This document shows positions 8,765 to 17,726 of a stretch of DNA of 64,000 nt, piece after piece. Each line of letters starts with the position of its first letter. Position 1 is the first letter of the stretch. The stretch lies in NCBI RefSeq assembly GCF_001552715.1, contig NZ_BCRS01000003.1, positions 1-64,000 of the forward strand, read 5' to 3'. The notes below the pieces were generated by a model that saw nothing but the letters and a program-made list of their open reading frames with translations, was not told where the DNA came from and made no database searches. This stretch comes from Mycolicibacterium vaccae NBRC 14118 = CIP 105934 (lineage in GTDB: Bacteria > Actinomycetota > Actinomycetes > Mycobacteriales > Mycobacteriaceae). A program made the position numbers and the translations under genes.

Positions 8765-9906
8765 GCCCCTATGCGCCGCAACGCCTCCTCCAGGTCCGAG
8801 GGCGGGCCCGCGAACGACAACCGCACGAATGTGCCTCCCCGCACGGTGTCGAAGTCGACTCCGGGCGCGATGGCGACCCCGGTCTCGTTCAACAGCGTCG
8901 AGCAGAAGGCCAGCGAGTCGGTGGTCAGGTGGGACACGTCGGCGTACACGTAGAACGCGCCGTCGGTCGGGGCCAGCCGGTCTATGCCGATCGCGCGCAG
9001 CCCGTCGAGCAGTAGTGTGCGGTTGGCGGCGTAGATGTCGAGGAGCGCCTCGGCCTCGGCGATGGACTCCGGGGTGAAGGCCGACACGGCGGCCAGTTGG
9101 GGCAGTACCGGAGGGCAGATCGTGAAGTTGCCGGTCAACCGGTCCACCGCCCGTTTGAGCTCCTGCGGCACGAGCAGCCAACCCAGCCGCCACCCCGTCA
9201 TCGCGAAGTATTTCGAGAAGCTGTTCACCACAACGGCCTCCCGGGAGGTCTCCCATGCGCAGCTGGTCGCCGGGGCACCTGGATACACCAGCCCGTGGTA
9301 GACCTCGTCACTGATCAGCCGGACCCCCGAGCTCTCACACCACGACGCGATCGCCGCGAGTTCCTCGGGCGGGATCACCGTGCCGGTCGGGTTGGCGGGG
9401 CTCGCGACGATCACTCCCGACACCGGCGGGTCCAGCGCCTGCAGCATCTGCAGCGTCGGCTGGAACCGGGTCTCGGGGCCACAGGGCAGCTCGATCACGT
9501 CGCAGCCGAGCGCGGTCAGGATGTTGCGATAACACGGATATCCGGGGCTGGCGATCGCCACCCGGTCCCCGGGGTCGAAGCAGGCCAGGAAAGCCAACAG
9601 GAATCCACCCGACGAGCCGGTCGTGATGACGACGTCGTCGGGGTCGACCGCCAGTGCGTGTCGCTTCTGGTACGAGTCGGCGATCGCGGCGCGTAGTTCG
9701 GGAATGCCGAGCGCGACGGAGTAGCCGAGCTCGTTGCGGTTCAGCGCCGCCACGGCGGCCTCGCGCACCGCCGTCGGCGCCCCGGCGCTGGGCTGTCCCG
9801 CCGAGAGATTGACCAGGTCACCGTGGGTGCGCTGGCGCTCGGCCGCGGCCAACCACACGTCCATCACATAGAACGGCGGAATACCCGAGCGCAGCGAAGG
9901 AGTCAC
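8752..9906 (-). CDS. aspB: PLP-dependent class I/II aminotransferase (AspB-like)
   Basis: This 384-residue fold-type I aminotransferase resembles M. tuberculosis Rv3565, which occupies the same place next to fadE33. PLP features seen are TTGSSGGFLLAF (phosphate cup, about 95-106), the ASPANPTG motif binding the substrate/PLP (about 168-175), DEVYHGLVY, and the Schiff-base lysine in NSFSKYFAMTGWRLGW (about 225-240). The substrate is not known: Rv3565 is annotated as an aspartate aminotransferase by similarity only. It lies 9 bases after fadE33 and overlaps the MFS gene, so it should be expressed from the KstR2-controlled fadD3 promoter. Confidence 0.85.
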   Translation of the reverse strand: MTPSLRSGIPPFYVMDVWLAAAERQRTHGDLVNLSAGQPSAGAPTAVREAAVAALNRNELGYSVALGIPELRAAIADSYQKRHALAVDPDDVVITTGSSGGFLLAFLACFDPGDRVAIASPGYPCYRNILTALGCDVIELPCGPETRFQPTLQMLQALDPPVSGVIVASPANPTGTVIPPEELAAIASWCESSGVRLISDEVYHGLVYPGAPATSCAWETSREAVVVNSFSKYFAMTGWRLGWLLVPQELKRAVDRLTGNFTICPPVLPQLAAVSAFTPESIAEAEALLDIYAANRTLLLDGLRAIGIDRLAPTDGAFYVYADVSHLTTDSLAFCSTLLNETGVAIAPGVDFDTVRGGTFVRLSFAGPPSDLEEALRRIGAWLG

Positions 9907-9915
9907 CTCGCCAGG

Positions 9916-10857
9916 CTAGAACACCTCGGATTCGAGCCGGCGCAGCTGCTGCCGCGGCGGCCCGAGAAGCTGCGCGCTGCCGTGCGCCCGCTTGAAGTAC
10001 AGCTGGATGTCGCTCTCCCAGGTGATGGCGATGCCGCCGTGCATCTGTACGGCCTCGGCCGCCACCGCCGAGAACGCCTCGGAGGCGGCCAGGCGTGCCA
10101 GCGCCGCCGACGTCGGCGACGGGTCGGTCACCGCTTCGTCGACGACGGCCTTGGCAGACTGCACAGCGACGTACAGATCGGCCATCCGGTGCTTGAGCGC
10201 CTGAAAGCTGCCGATGGGCCTGCCGAACTGCACGCGGTCCTTCGTGTACTGGACGGTGAGATCCAGGCAGCGCGTCGCGGCGCCGATCTGTTCGGCGGCC
10301 AGCAGGATCGCCGCGGTGTCGGCCAGGCCGGGATCGGCACCCAGCGGCGAGGTCTGTGCGGCCTCGAGAGCGGCCAGGGGCCGGGTGATGTCCATGGCGA
10401 CCGCCGGGGTCGCGGTGAACGAGGTCCAGCGGGTCAGCGTGTCGCCGTCGGCGGCGATCACGACGTCGGCGACGTTGCCGTTCAGGACGTATCCCGGGTC
10501 GAAGACCACGGTCCCGATCGACGTGCCTTCGGCCAGGCCTCCCAGGAGGTCCTCGTCAGGCTCGCTGACGGAGAGCAGCGCAAGCTCGGCCAGCGTGGTG
10601 CCGAGCAACGGCGTCGGAACCAAGCCCTTGCCGAGTTCCTCCACAACCACCGCGGCGTCGGCAAGTTCGCCGCCGGCGCCGCCGAGTTCCTCGGGCACGA
10701 TCAGTGCCGCGGCGCCGACCTGCTCGCACAGCATCTTCCACAGCGCTTCGTCGTATCCCTTTTCGGAAGCCGCGGCCTTGCGGACCGCTTCCGGTGATGC
10801 GTGTTTCTCGACCAGTGCTGCGACGGTGTCGCGTAGCAGATCCCGTTCTTCGCTCAT
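9916..10857 (-). CDS. fadE33: Acyl-CoA dehydrogenase-family subunit FadE33
   Basis: The 313-residue acyl-CoA dehydrogenase-like protein is shorter than the classical 380-390. It matches Rv3564 by sequence character and gene order. The C-terminal helical domain shows YTKDRVQFGRPIGSFQALKH (about 205-224) and AVQMHGGIAITWESDIQLYFKRA, while the N-terminal half is degenerate. Mycobacterial sterol ACADs of this short type pair with a partner to form alpha2beta2 heterotetramers, and FadE32 is the natural partner here because the genes overlap (ATGA). KstR2 regulation and a role late in C/D-ring degradation are known for the homologue. The start at 10857 was chosen for the overlap. Confidence 0.88.
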   Translation of the reverse strand: MSEERDLLRDTVAALVEKHASPEAVRKAAASEKGYDEALWKMLCEQVGAAALIVPEELGGAGGELADAAVVVEELGKGLVPTPLLGTTLAELALLSVSEPDEDLLGGLAEGTSIGTVVFDPGYVLNGNVADVVIAADGDTLTRWTSFTATPAVAMDITRPLAALEAAQTSPLGADPGLADTAAILLAAEQIGAATRCLDLTVQYTKDRVQFGRPIGSFQALKHRMADLYVAVQSAKAVVDEAVTDPSPTSAALARLAASEAFSAVAAEAVQMHGGIAITWESDIQLYFKRAHGSAQLLGPPRQQLRRLESEVF

Positions 10858-11825
10858 CTCGTCAGTTCCTCCAACACTCGCCGCCGGTGCCACGTCGGAT
10901 CGCCCCATGCGGGGCGCAGGGCCTGCACCCGCAGCAGCAACAGCGACAGATCATGTTCCTGGGTGAATCCGATCGCACCGTGGGTCTGCAGCGACGAGCG
11001 GGCAGCCAGCAGCGCGGCATCCGCAGCCGCGACCTTGGCGGCGCTGACATCGCGGGCAGTGTCTGGCGTTCCATCCGCCAGCGACAGCGCCGCGCCGTAG
11101 ACCAGCGGCCGGGCCAACTCGACGGCGATCAGCACGTCGGCCAGCTTGTGCTTGATCGCCTGGTAGGTGCCGATGACCGTGCCGAACTGGCTGCGCTGCT
11201 TGGCGTACTCCACCGACGCGTCCAGCATCGCCTGCGCGGCGCCGACGAGCAGCGCCGAGGTGGCCAGCGCGCCGAACTCGAACGCGCGCGCCACGTCCGC
11301 GGTCCGGGTCTCACCGGAGGCGTTGACCTCGAACAGCTTTCGACTCGGATCGACGGACTCGTGCTCGCTTGCCGCGGTCGCATCGCACACCGTGCCGTCG
11401 CCGGCGAGCAGGACCAGGCCGGCGGCGTCGGCGTTGACGGCGCGGGGAACGAGCGGGGGCGCGGCGACGGTCGCGACCAGGTCGCCGGCGGCCAGCGCGG
11501 CGCTGCGGTCGGCCCAGTCCTCCTGGTCGGCGAGCAGTATCGGGGCCACCGCCACGGATTCGGCGACCGGGCCCGGTACGTTCCACCGGCCGAGCCGTTC
11601 CAGCGCCACCACCAGGTCCACCGGGTGCGCGTCGATGCCGTCGAATTTCTCGGGGACCATCAGCGCGGTCACCCCCAGGTCGGCGAGTTGCGCCCACACC
11701 TTGCGGCCGGGGGCGAGGTCGCCGTCGCCCCAGGCCCGTACCGCGGCGGGCACGTCTGCGGCGGCCAGTGCGGCGTCGATGCTGGCCGCGAAATCGCGCT
11801 GCTGATCGTCGATCTCAAAGTTCAC
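10854..11825 (-). CDS. fadE32: Acyl-CoA dehydrogenase-family subunit FadE32
   Basis: The 323-residue ACAD-like protein corresponds to Rv3563. The N-terminal alpha domain (FEIDDQQRDFAASIDAAL) is followed by a short middle domain. A C-terminal flavin-interacting segment reads YAKQRSQFGTVIGTYQAIKHKLADV (split here into residues about 212-236), followed by LQTHGAIGFTQEHDLSLLL. It overlaps fadE33 by four bases and follows fadE31 by six, so the three dehydrogenase genes form one translationally coupled set. The family role is alpha,beta-dehydrogenation of a CoA thioester generated after ring C/D opening; the exact division of labour between FadE31, FadE32 and FadE33 cannot be read from sequence. 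Confidence 0.88.
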   Translation of the reverse strand: MNFEIDDQQRDFAASIDAALAAADVPAAVRAWGDGDLAPGRKVWAQLADLGVTALMVPEKFDGIDAHPVDLVVALERLGRWNVPGPVAESVAVAPILLADQEDWADRSAALAAGDLVATVAAPPLVPRAVNADAAGLVLLAGDGTVCDATAASEHESVDPSRKLFEVNASGETRTADVARAFEFGALATSALLVGAAQAMLDASVEYAKQRSQFGTVIGTYQAIKHKLADVLIAVELARPLVYGAALSLADGTPDTARDVSAAKVAAADAALLAARSSLQTHGAIGFTQEHDLSLLLLRVQALRPAWGDPTWHRRRVLEELTR

Positions 11826-11831
11826 GTTCGT

Positions 11832-12956
11832 CTACTTTCGGGGCAGGCCCAGGAGTCGCTCGGCGATGATGTTGCGCTGGATCTCGTTGGTTCCGGCGTA
11901 GATCGGTCCGCCGAGCGCGAACAGCAGACCTTCGGTCACCGAATCGACGAGCTCGCCGTCGGCGCCCCGCAGGTCCAGCGCGGTCTGGTGCAGCGCGACG
12001 TCGAGGTCGGACCAGAACACCTTGGTGATCGAGGACTCTGCGCCCAGCTCACCGCCGCCGGCGACCCGGGTGACGGTGCCGAACGTGTGCAACCGGTAGG
12101 CCTGCGCTTTGATCCAGGCATCGGCCACCCGGTCGGTGAACGCCGGGTCGGGGTTGTCCTTCCACTGCGCGACAAGGCGTTCGGCCGGTGCGAGGAAGCG
12201 GGCCGGGCTGCGCAGCGACATGCCGCGCTCGTTGCTGGAGGTGCTCATCGCGGCCCGCCAGCCCTCGTGCACGCCGCCGATCACGTCGTGGTCGGGCACG
12301 AAGACGTCGTCGAGGAAGATCTCACCGAAGCCCGTGTCGCCGCCCAGCTGAGCGATCGGCCGGACCGTCACGCCCGTGGCCTTCAGATCGAACATGAAGT
12401 ACGTCAGGCCCTTGTGACGCTGCGCCTCGGGATCGGACCGGAACAGCCCGAACGCGCGCTCGCCGAACACCGCCCGAGAGCTCCAGATCTTCTGCCCGTT
12501 GAGCAGCCAGCCGCCGTCGGTCCTGGTCGCCGTCGACCGCAGCGAGGCCAGGTCGCTGCCGGATTCCGGTTCCGACCACGCCTGCGCCCAGATTTCCTCG
12601 CCGCTGGCCATCTTGGGCAGGATCCGGTCCAGTTGCTCTTCGGTGCCGTGCGCGAACAGCGTCGGTGCCAGCATCGAGGTGCCGTTGGCGCTGGCCCGGC
12701 CCGGGGCGCCGGCGCGGAAGTACTCCTCCTCGTAGACGATCCACTGCAACAGTGTGGCGTCGCGGCCCCCGTACTTCTCCGGCCAGGTGATCACCGACAG
12801 TCCGGCGTCGAAAAGCACCTTGTCCCAATGGCGGTGCTGTTCGAAGCCCTCGGCGGTGTCGTAGGACTTGGTCGGGAACGCGTCCCTGTTCGCGGCGAGG
12901 AACTCACGCACCTCGGCCCGGAACTCGCACGTGGCGTCGTCGAAGGTCAGGTCCAA
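11832..12956 (-). CDS. fadE31: Acyl-CoA dehydrogenase FadE31
   Basis: This is a full-length ACAD of 374 residues, homologous to Rv3562. It shows the FAD/substrate signature AQAWSEPESGSDLASLRSTA (about 125-144), NGQKIWSSRAVFGE, and the C-terminal GPIYAGTNEIQRNIIAERLL. The start is taken as a TTG at 12956, one base after the fadD3 stop codon. GAGAGG lies 8 bases before it and the product then begins LDLTFDDATCEFRAEV, as in relatives. A GTG at 12971, inside fadD3, is the alternative. It acts in the KstR2 pathway with FadE32/FadE33. Confidence 0.88.
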   Translation of the reverse strand: MDLTFDDATCEFRAEVREFLAANRDAFPTKSYDTAEGFEQHRHWDKVLFDAGLSVITWPEKYGGRDATLLQWIVYEEEYFRAGAPGRASANGTSMLAPTLFAHGTEEQLDRILPKMASGEEIWAQAWSEPESGSDLASLRSTATRTDGGWLLNGQKIWSSRAVFGERAFGLFRSDPEAQRHKGLTYFMFDLKATGVTVRPIAQLGGDTGFGEIFLDDVFVPDHDVIGGVHEGWRAAMSTSSNERGMSLRSPARFLAPAERLVAQWKDNPDPAFTDRVADAWIKAQAYRLHTFGTVTRVAGGGELGAESSITKVFWSDLDVALHQTALDLRGADGELVDSVTEGLLFALGGPIYAGTNEIQRNIIAERLLGLPRK

Positions 12957-12957
12957 C

Positions 12958-14487
12958 TCAGGCCCTCTCACTGTGTTGGCGGAGCAGTGGCTTGACCACC
13001 TTGCCGCCCGGATTGCGCGGGAGCGCGTCGAGGAACTCGACGCTCCGCGGGGTCTTGAAGTTCGCGAGATGCTCTCGCGCATGGTCGATCACGGTCTTCT
13101 CGTCAAGCTCGGCGCCGGGCAGCCTGACCACGAATGCCTTGCCCACCTCGCCGAGTCGCTCGTCGGGGACGCCGATCACCGCAGTCTCGGCGACCCCGTC
13201 CAGCCGGGCCAGCACCTGCTCGATCTCAGCCGGATAGACGTTGAACCCGCCGCAGATGTACATGTCCTTGAGCCGGTCGGTGATCTTCAGGTTCCCGGCG
13301 GCATCGAGTTCGCCGACGTCGCCGGTGTGCAGCCAGCCGTCCTCGTCGATCGCGGCGCTGGTGGCGTCGGGATCGTCCAGGTAGCCCAGCATCACGTTGG
13401 GTCCGCGCAGCAGGACCTCGCCCTGTTCGCCTATGCGCAGCTCGAAGTCCGCGATCGGGCGCCCCGACGTCGTCGCGACGGTCACCGCGTCGTCGTCGGC
13501 GCGGCACATCGTGCCGAAACCCGCGGCCTCGGTCAGCCCGTACGCGGTCAGCACGATGTCGATGTCGAGTTCGTTCTGCATCCGTTCGATGAGCACGACG
13601 GGGATGGTGGCCGCCCCGGTGACTGCGAAACGCAGTGAGCTGAGGTCGAATTCGGTGCGCTTCGGGTGATCCAGCAGCGTCTGGTAGATCGTCGGAGGCC
13701 CCGGCAGCACCGTGATGCCGTGCTGCTGCACGGCGCGCATCGTCTTCTCCGGATCGAACGTCAGCTCAGGGAACAGCGTGGCACCGGTCTGCAGGCAGGC
13801 CAGAATGCCGGCCTTGTAGCCGAAGTTGTGGAAGAACGGGTTGATGCACAGATAGCGGTCGGCGGACGAAACCTGCCCGCAGGCCGCCCACGCGGCTGAC
13901 GCGTCCAGCGACTGGCGGTGTGCGCAGCGCACGCCCTTGCTCCGTCCGGTGGTGCCGGAGGTGAACAGGATGTCGGAGACGTCGTCGTCGGTGACGGTCG
14001 CGGCGCGCTCGTCCACCGCCGCCAGATCCCTGCCGCGCGAGACGAACTCGTCCCACGTTCCATCGGCCTTCTCGATCGGGATGCGGACGACATGGCGTAG
14101 CGCAGGCAGCGCGTCGCGGTCGACACTGGCGGCCTTGTCCGCGCCGAGGAACTCCCCGGACGCGAACAGCAGCGGCGCGGAGGTGCGGGCCAGGATGTCC
14201 TCGGCCTCACCGGCGGTGTAGCGGGTGTTGAGCGGGACCAGGACGCCGCCGGCGTGGTGGACGGCCAGGCAGGCGACGACCCAGTGCCAGGTGTTGGGCG
14301 ACCAGATCGCGACCCGGTCGCCCGGTTCGATGCCCAGCTCGATCATCGCTGCGGCCGCCTGTCGGACCTCGGAGCGCAGTTCGGCGTAGGTCAGAGCCCT
14401 GTCGGCCGTGACGACGGCGGCGTGGTCGGGCAACTCGCGCGCGATCCGGTCGAGCACCGCGGGAGTGGTCCGCGCGGACTTCGTCAT
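12958..14487 (-). CDS. fadD3: HIP-CoA synthetase FadD3
   Basis: The 509-residue AMP-forming acyl-CoA ligase matches Rv3561. In the known pathway FadD3 activates HIP (the two-ring propionate left after rings A/B are removed) to its CoA thioester, which is also the KstR2 inducer. Motifs: ILFTSGTTGRSKGV (A3/P-loop, about 170-183), the aromatic/gate region around TAYGLTEAAGFG (about 315-326), HTGDVGELDAAG (A7), and C-terminal RNPGGKVVKPLLR with the adenylation lysine. The ATG at 14487 has GGAGGAG 6 bases upstream; the frame stays open well into fadE30 but that part is antisense to it. It heads the minus-strand operon fadD3-fadE31-32-33-aspB-MFS. Confidence 0.95.
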   Translation of the reverse strand: MTKSARTTPAVLDRIARELPDHAAVVTADRALTYAELRSEVRQAAAAMIELGIEPGDRVAIWSPNTWHWVVACLAVHHAGGVLVPLNTRYTAGEAEDILARTSAPLLFASGEFLGADKAASVDRDALPALRHVVRIPIEKADGTWDEFVSRGRDLAAVDERAATVTDDDVSDILFTSGTTGRSKGVRCAHRQSLDASAAWAACGQVSSADRYLCINPFFHNFGYKAGILACLQTGATLFPELTFDPEKTMRAVQQHGITVLPGPPTIYQTLLDHPKRTEFDLSSLRFAVTGAATIPVVLIERMQNELDIDIVLTAYGLTEAAGFGTMCRADDDAVTVATTSGRPIADFELRIGEQGEVLLRGPNVMLGYLDDPDATSAAIDEDGWLHTGDVGELDAAGNLKITDRLKDMYICGGFNVYPAEIEQVLARLDGVAETAVIGVPDERLGEVGKAFVVRLPGAELDEKTVIDHAREHLANFKTPRSVEFLDALPRNPGGKVVKPLLRQHSERA

Positions 14488-14517
14488 CGAACGCTCCTCC
14501 AGGGGATCGAGTACCCA

Positions 14518-14531
14518 AGCAAGTGCTTGGT
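14518..14531. promoter_or_regulatory. KstR2 operator between fadD3 and fadE30
   Basis: AGCAAGTGCTTGGT is a perfect match to the KstR2 consensus AnCAAGnnCTTGnT. On the fadE30 side a -10 hexamer TACCCT (14536-14541) begins 4 bp after it and ends exactly 6 nt before the fadE30 GTG, so that transcript should be leaderless. On the other side fadD3 keeps a 30 nt gap with a good ribosome site. One operator therefore controls both divergent operons. Confidence 0.93.
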
Positions 14532-14547
14532 AGGCTACCCTACAGGG

Positions 14548-15699
14548 GTGATAGAGGTCCAGGAGTTCAGGGCTGAGGTCCGCGACTGGCTCGCCGAGAA
14601 TCTGGTCGGCGAATACGCCGCGTTGAAGGGCCTGGGAGGGCCCGGCCGCGAGCACGAGGCCTTCGAGGAACGGCTGCAATGGAACCGGCATCTGGCCGCC
14701 GCCGGGCTGACCTGTCTGGGGTGGCCCGAAGAGCACGGCGGACGCGGCCTGTCGGTTGCGCACCGCGTCGCGTTCTACGAGGAGTACGCCAAGGCCAACG
14801 CGCCGGACAAGGTCAACCATCTTGGCGAGGAGCTGCTCGGCCCGACGCTGATCGCCTACGGCACGCCGGAGCAGCAACAGCGCTTCCTGCCGAAGATCCT
14901 CGACGTCACCGAGCTGTGGTCGCAGGGCTACTCCGAGCCGGGCGCAGGCAGCGATCTGGCCAACGTGTCGACCACTGCGGTGCTCGACGGAGACGAGTGG
15001 GTCCTCAACGGACAGAAGGTGTGGACGTCCCTGGCGCACTGGGCCCAGTGGTGCTTCGTGGTGGCGCGCACCGAGAAGGGCTCCAAACGCCATGCCGGCC
15101 TGTCCTACCTGCTGGTGCCGCTGCAGCAGCCCGGGGTCGAGATCCGGCCCATCATCCAGCTGACCGGCGACTCGGAGTTCAACGAGGTCTTCTTCGACAA
15201 CGCGCGCACCGCCGCCGATCTCGTCGTCGGTGAACCCGGCGACGGCTGGCGGGTCGCGATGGGGACGCTGACCTTCGAGCGCGGCGTGTCTACCCTCGGC
15301 CAGCAGATCCGTTACGCGCGTGAGCATTCCAACCTGGTCGAGCTGGCCAAGAAGACGGGTGCCGCCGACGATCCCCTGATCCGGGAACGACTGGTCCGCT
15401 CGTGGGCCGGGCTGAAGGCGATGCGGTCCTACGCCCTGGCGACGATGGACGTCGAGAGGCCCGGGCAGGACAACATCTCAAAGTTGTTGTGGGCCAACTG
15501 GCATCGCGAGCTAGGTGAGATCGCGATGGATGTCGAAGGGATGGCGGGGCTGACACTGCCCGACGGGGAGTTCAGTGAATGGCAGCGGCTGTACCTGTTC
15601 TCCCGCTCGGACACCATCTACGGCGGGTCCAACGAGATCCAACGCAACATCATCGCCGAGCGGGTGCTCGGCCTGCCCCGGGAGGCCAAAGGTTCATGA
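14548..15699 (+). CDS. fadE30: Acyl-CoA dehydrogenase FadE30
   Basis: The 383-residue ACAD is homologous to Rv3560c, which acts on the CoA thioester of the hydroxylated HIP intermediate early in C/D-ring breakdown. Motifs visible are QGYSEPGAGSDLANVSTTAV (about 131-150), NGQKVWTSLAHWAQW, LTGDSEFNEVFFDNAR and the C-terminal TIYGGSNEIQRNIIAERVL. The GTG start at 14548 is fixed by the frame and by the -10 box ending 6 nt upstream. No Shine-Dalgarno is needed in such leaderless mycobacterial messages. It overlaps ipdF by ATGA. Confidence 0.92.
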   Translation: MIEVQEFRAEVRDWLAENLVGEYAALKGLGGPGREHEAFEERLQWNRHLAAAGLTCLGWPEEHGGRGLSVAHRVAFYEEYAKANAPDKVNHLGEELLGPTLIAYGTPEQQQRFLPKILDVTELWSQGYSEPGAGSDLANVSTTAVLDGDEWVLNGQKVWTSLAHWAQWCFVVARTEKGSKRHAGLSYLLVPLQQPGVEIRPIIQLTGDSEFNEVFFDNARTAADLVVGEPGDGWRVAMGTLTFERGVSTLGQQIRYAREHSNLVELAKKTGAADDPLIRERLVRSWAGLKAMRSYALATMDVERPGQDNISKLLWANWHRELGEIAMDVEGMAGLTLPDGEFSEWQRLYLFSRSDTIYGGSNEIQRNIIAERVLGLPREAKGS

Positions 15700-16487
15700 C
15701 CGATCTGTCCATCGCGCCCACTGAGATCGCGGGCCATGACCTGCTCAAGGGCAAGGTCGTGCTGGTGACCGCCGCGGCCGGCACCGGCATCGGGTCGACG
15801 ACCGCGCGGCGCGCGTTGCTCGAGGGCGCCGACGTGGTGGTCTCCGACTACCACGAACGCCGGCTGGGCGAGACCCGCGACGAACTCGCCGAGCTCGGCC
15901 TCGGCAAGGTCGACTCGGTGGTGTGTGACGTCACCTCCACCGAAGCCGTCGACGCGCTGATCGCTCGCACGGTCGAAAAGGCCGGTCGCCTCGACGTTCT
16001 GGTCAACAACGCCGGTCTGGGCGGACAGACACCGGTCATCGACATGACCGACGACGAGTGGGATCGCGTCCTCAACGTGACGCTGACGTCGGTGATGCGG
16101 GCGACCCGGGCCGCGCTGCGGTACTTCCGCGACGTGCCGCACGGCGGCGTCATCGTCAACAACGCCAGCGTGCTGGGCTGGCGCGCACAGCACTCGCAGT
16201 CGCACTACGCCGCGGCCAAAGCCGGTGTGATGGCGCTGACCCGGTGCAGCGCGGTCGAAGCCGTCGAGTACGGGGTTCGGATCAATGCCGTCTCGCCGAG
16301 CATCGCCCGGCACAAGTTCCTGGAGAAGACCAGCAGCTCCGAACTGCTCGACCGGTTGGCCGAGGGAGAGGCGTTCGGCCGTGCTGCCGAGCCGTGGGAG
16401 GTCGCGGCCACCATCGCGTTCCTGGCCAGCGACTACTCCAGTTACCTGACCGGCGAGGTGATCTCGGTGTCGAGCCAGCGCGCATAA
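15696..16487 (+). CDS. ipdF: Short-chain dehydrogenase IpdF (HIP pathway)
   Basis: The 263-residue classical SDR is homologous to Rv3559c/IpdF, which oxidises the 5-hydroxyl of the HIP-derived CoA ester. The nucleotide site is unusual in wording, TAAAGTGIGSTTARRAL (TGxxxGIG type, about 27-43). NNAGLGG (about 103-109) and a catalytic YAAAKAGV (Tyr and Lys, about 170-177) follow. It is coupled to fadE30 by an ATGA overlap and is the last catabolic gene before the first EPS block, only 15 bp before the next start. The two functions thus meet without a recognisable terminator. Confidence 0.9.
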   Translation: MTDLSIAPTEIAGHDLLKGKVVLVTAAAGTGIGSTTARRALLEGADVVVSDYHERRLGETRDELAELGLGKVDSVVCDVTSTEAVDALIARTVEKAGRLDVLVNNAGLGGQTPVIDMTDDEWDRVLNVTLTSVMRATRAALRYFRDVPHGGVIVNNASVLGWRAQHSQSHYAAAKAGVMALTRCSAVEAVEYGVRINAVSPSIARHKFLEKTSSSELLDRLAEGEAFGRAAEPWEVAATIAFLASDYSSYLTGEVISVSSQRA

Positions 16488-16502
16488 GCAAACGTCACGC
16501 TG

Positions 16503-17546
16503 TTGATCAAGGTCAGAGCCGTCGCCACGTTGTTGCTGGCGGCCTTGGCCGTATTCAGTGCGGTGTCCTGCCAGTCCATCGCGCAGCGGGTCGAGATCGG
16601 CATGACCGTCCATGTCCGGGGAGCCGATGCGGCCGGTATCGAGCGACAGTTCGAACTGATGGCGCAGATGAAGGTCCGTTGGGTCCGGGTGGACGTCGGC
16701 TGGGCGTGGATTGAACGGGAGCGCGGACAGTTCGACTGGTCGTATCCCGACAAGATCGTCAGCGAGGCCACGGCCCGCGGGATGAACGTGCTCGCCGTCC
16801 TCGCGTTCACCCCGCCCTGGGCGCGTTCGTCGGTTCCCGGGCACTCCGGAGCGACCCCTTATCACCGGCCCGTCGACCTGTCGGACTTGGCGAGCTTCGC
16901 CCGGATCGCTGCCGAAAGATATGCCCCGAGAGGCGTCGTCAGCTGGGAGATCTGGAACGAACCGAATATCCGGCGCTTCTGGCCGCCCAGGCCTGATGCG
17001 CGCGAGTACAGCGCGTTGTTCCGGGTGGCGGCCGAGACGATCCGCGAGGTGGATCCAGGCGCAACGCTGCTCATCGGTGGACTGTCCCCGAAGTATGCGT
17101 CGTCACCGGGCGAGATATCGCCGACGGAGTACCTCGAGCAGCTCTACGACAGCGGGGCGGCGCAACTCGCCGACGCCGTCGCGGCGCACCCCTACAGTTT
17201 CCCGGCAATGCCCACGGCGAAGACCGAGCGGATGATCGGTGAATTCACTGACCTCCCTGAACTGCACGCCGTGATGAAGCGCCGCGGGGACGGCCGAAAG
17301 AAGATCTGGATCACCGAGTTCGGCGCGCCGACCCGAGGGCCGAATGCGGTGTCCGAGAAAGATCAGGCGCGATCCGTTGTGAAGGCGCGGGAGCAAGCCG
17401 CTCGCTGGGACTGGGCCGGGCCACTCATCTACTACGAGCTCGTCGACGGCGGGAACTCCGCCCGGGACGAGGACAGTTTCGGTGTGCTTCGTGAAGACCT
17501 CACGCTGAAGCCGGCCGCGACCGCGCTGATCCGGGCCGCCTCCTAG
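16503..17546 (+). CDS. PslG-like glycoside hydrolase lipoprotein
   Basis: The 347-residue protein starts with a TTG-initiated lipoprotein signal (hydrophobic residues 6-20, lipobox AVSC, Cys23). A (beta/alpha)8 glycosidase of clan A follows. The acid/base glutamate is seen in WEIWNEPN (E153), and the likely nucleophile in IWITEFGAP (E272). DFG-like surroundings, FTPPWA and AHPYSF also fit GH39/GH5-related enzymes such as Pseudomonas PslG, which trims exopolysaccharide. An extracytoplasmic, membrane-tethered hydrolase next to a Wzx flippase fits editing or release of the EPS chain. The start lacks a convincing ribosome site, so the first few residues are uncertain. It follows ipdF by 15 bp in the same direction. 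Confidence 0.75.
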   Translation: MIKVRAVATLLLAALAVFSAVSCQSIAQRVEIGMTVHVRGADAAGIERQFELMAQMKVRWVRVDVGWAWIERERGQFDWSYPDKIVSEATARGMNVLAVLAFTPPWARSSVPGHSGATPYHRPVDLSDLASFARIAAERYAPRGVVSWEIWNEPNIRRFWPPRPDAREYSALFRVAAETIREVDPGATLLIGGLSPKYASSPGEISPTEYLEQLYDSGAAQLADAVAAHPYSFPAMPTAKTERMIGEFTDLPELHAVMKRRGDGRKKIWITEFGAPTRGPNAVSEKDQARSVVKAREQAARWDWAGPLIYYELVDGGNSARDEDSFGVLREDLTLKPAATALIRAAS

Positions 17547-17726
17547 AGGCATCGGCGCCGGCAGACCAGGCCCAAACTGCCGCCTGGCAGTTAGCTGGTC
17601 CAGCTAGACTCGGCCGGTGACCGGAGAGACGCACACTGCCACTTGGTCCCTCCGCTCAGTCACACTTCGGGCGGACTCCCCAGAGTTTGCCTGGAAGGCT
17701 GTCGACGTGCGTCGTGCGGCTCGCGC

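Noticed and set aside
10704-12995. A 763-codon open frame on the plus strand
   Set aside because: It lies opposite fadE33, fadE32 and fadE31 and has no recognisable domain; long antisense frames are expected at this GC content.
14488-15327. N-terminal extension of fadD3
   Set aside because: The frame stays open into fadE30, but the extension would cross the KstR2 operator and is antisense to a conserved dehydrogenase; the ATG at 14487 has a good ribosome site and gives the family length.
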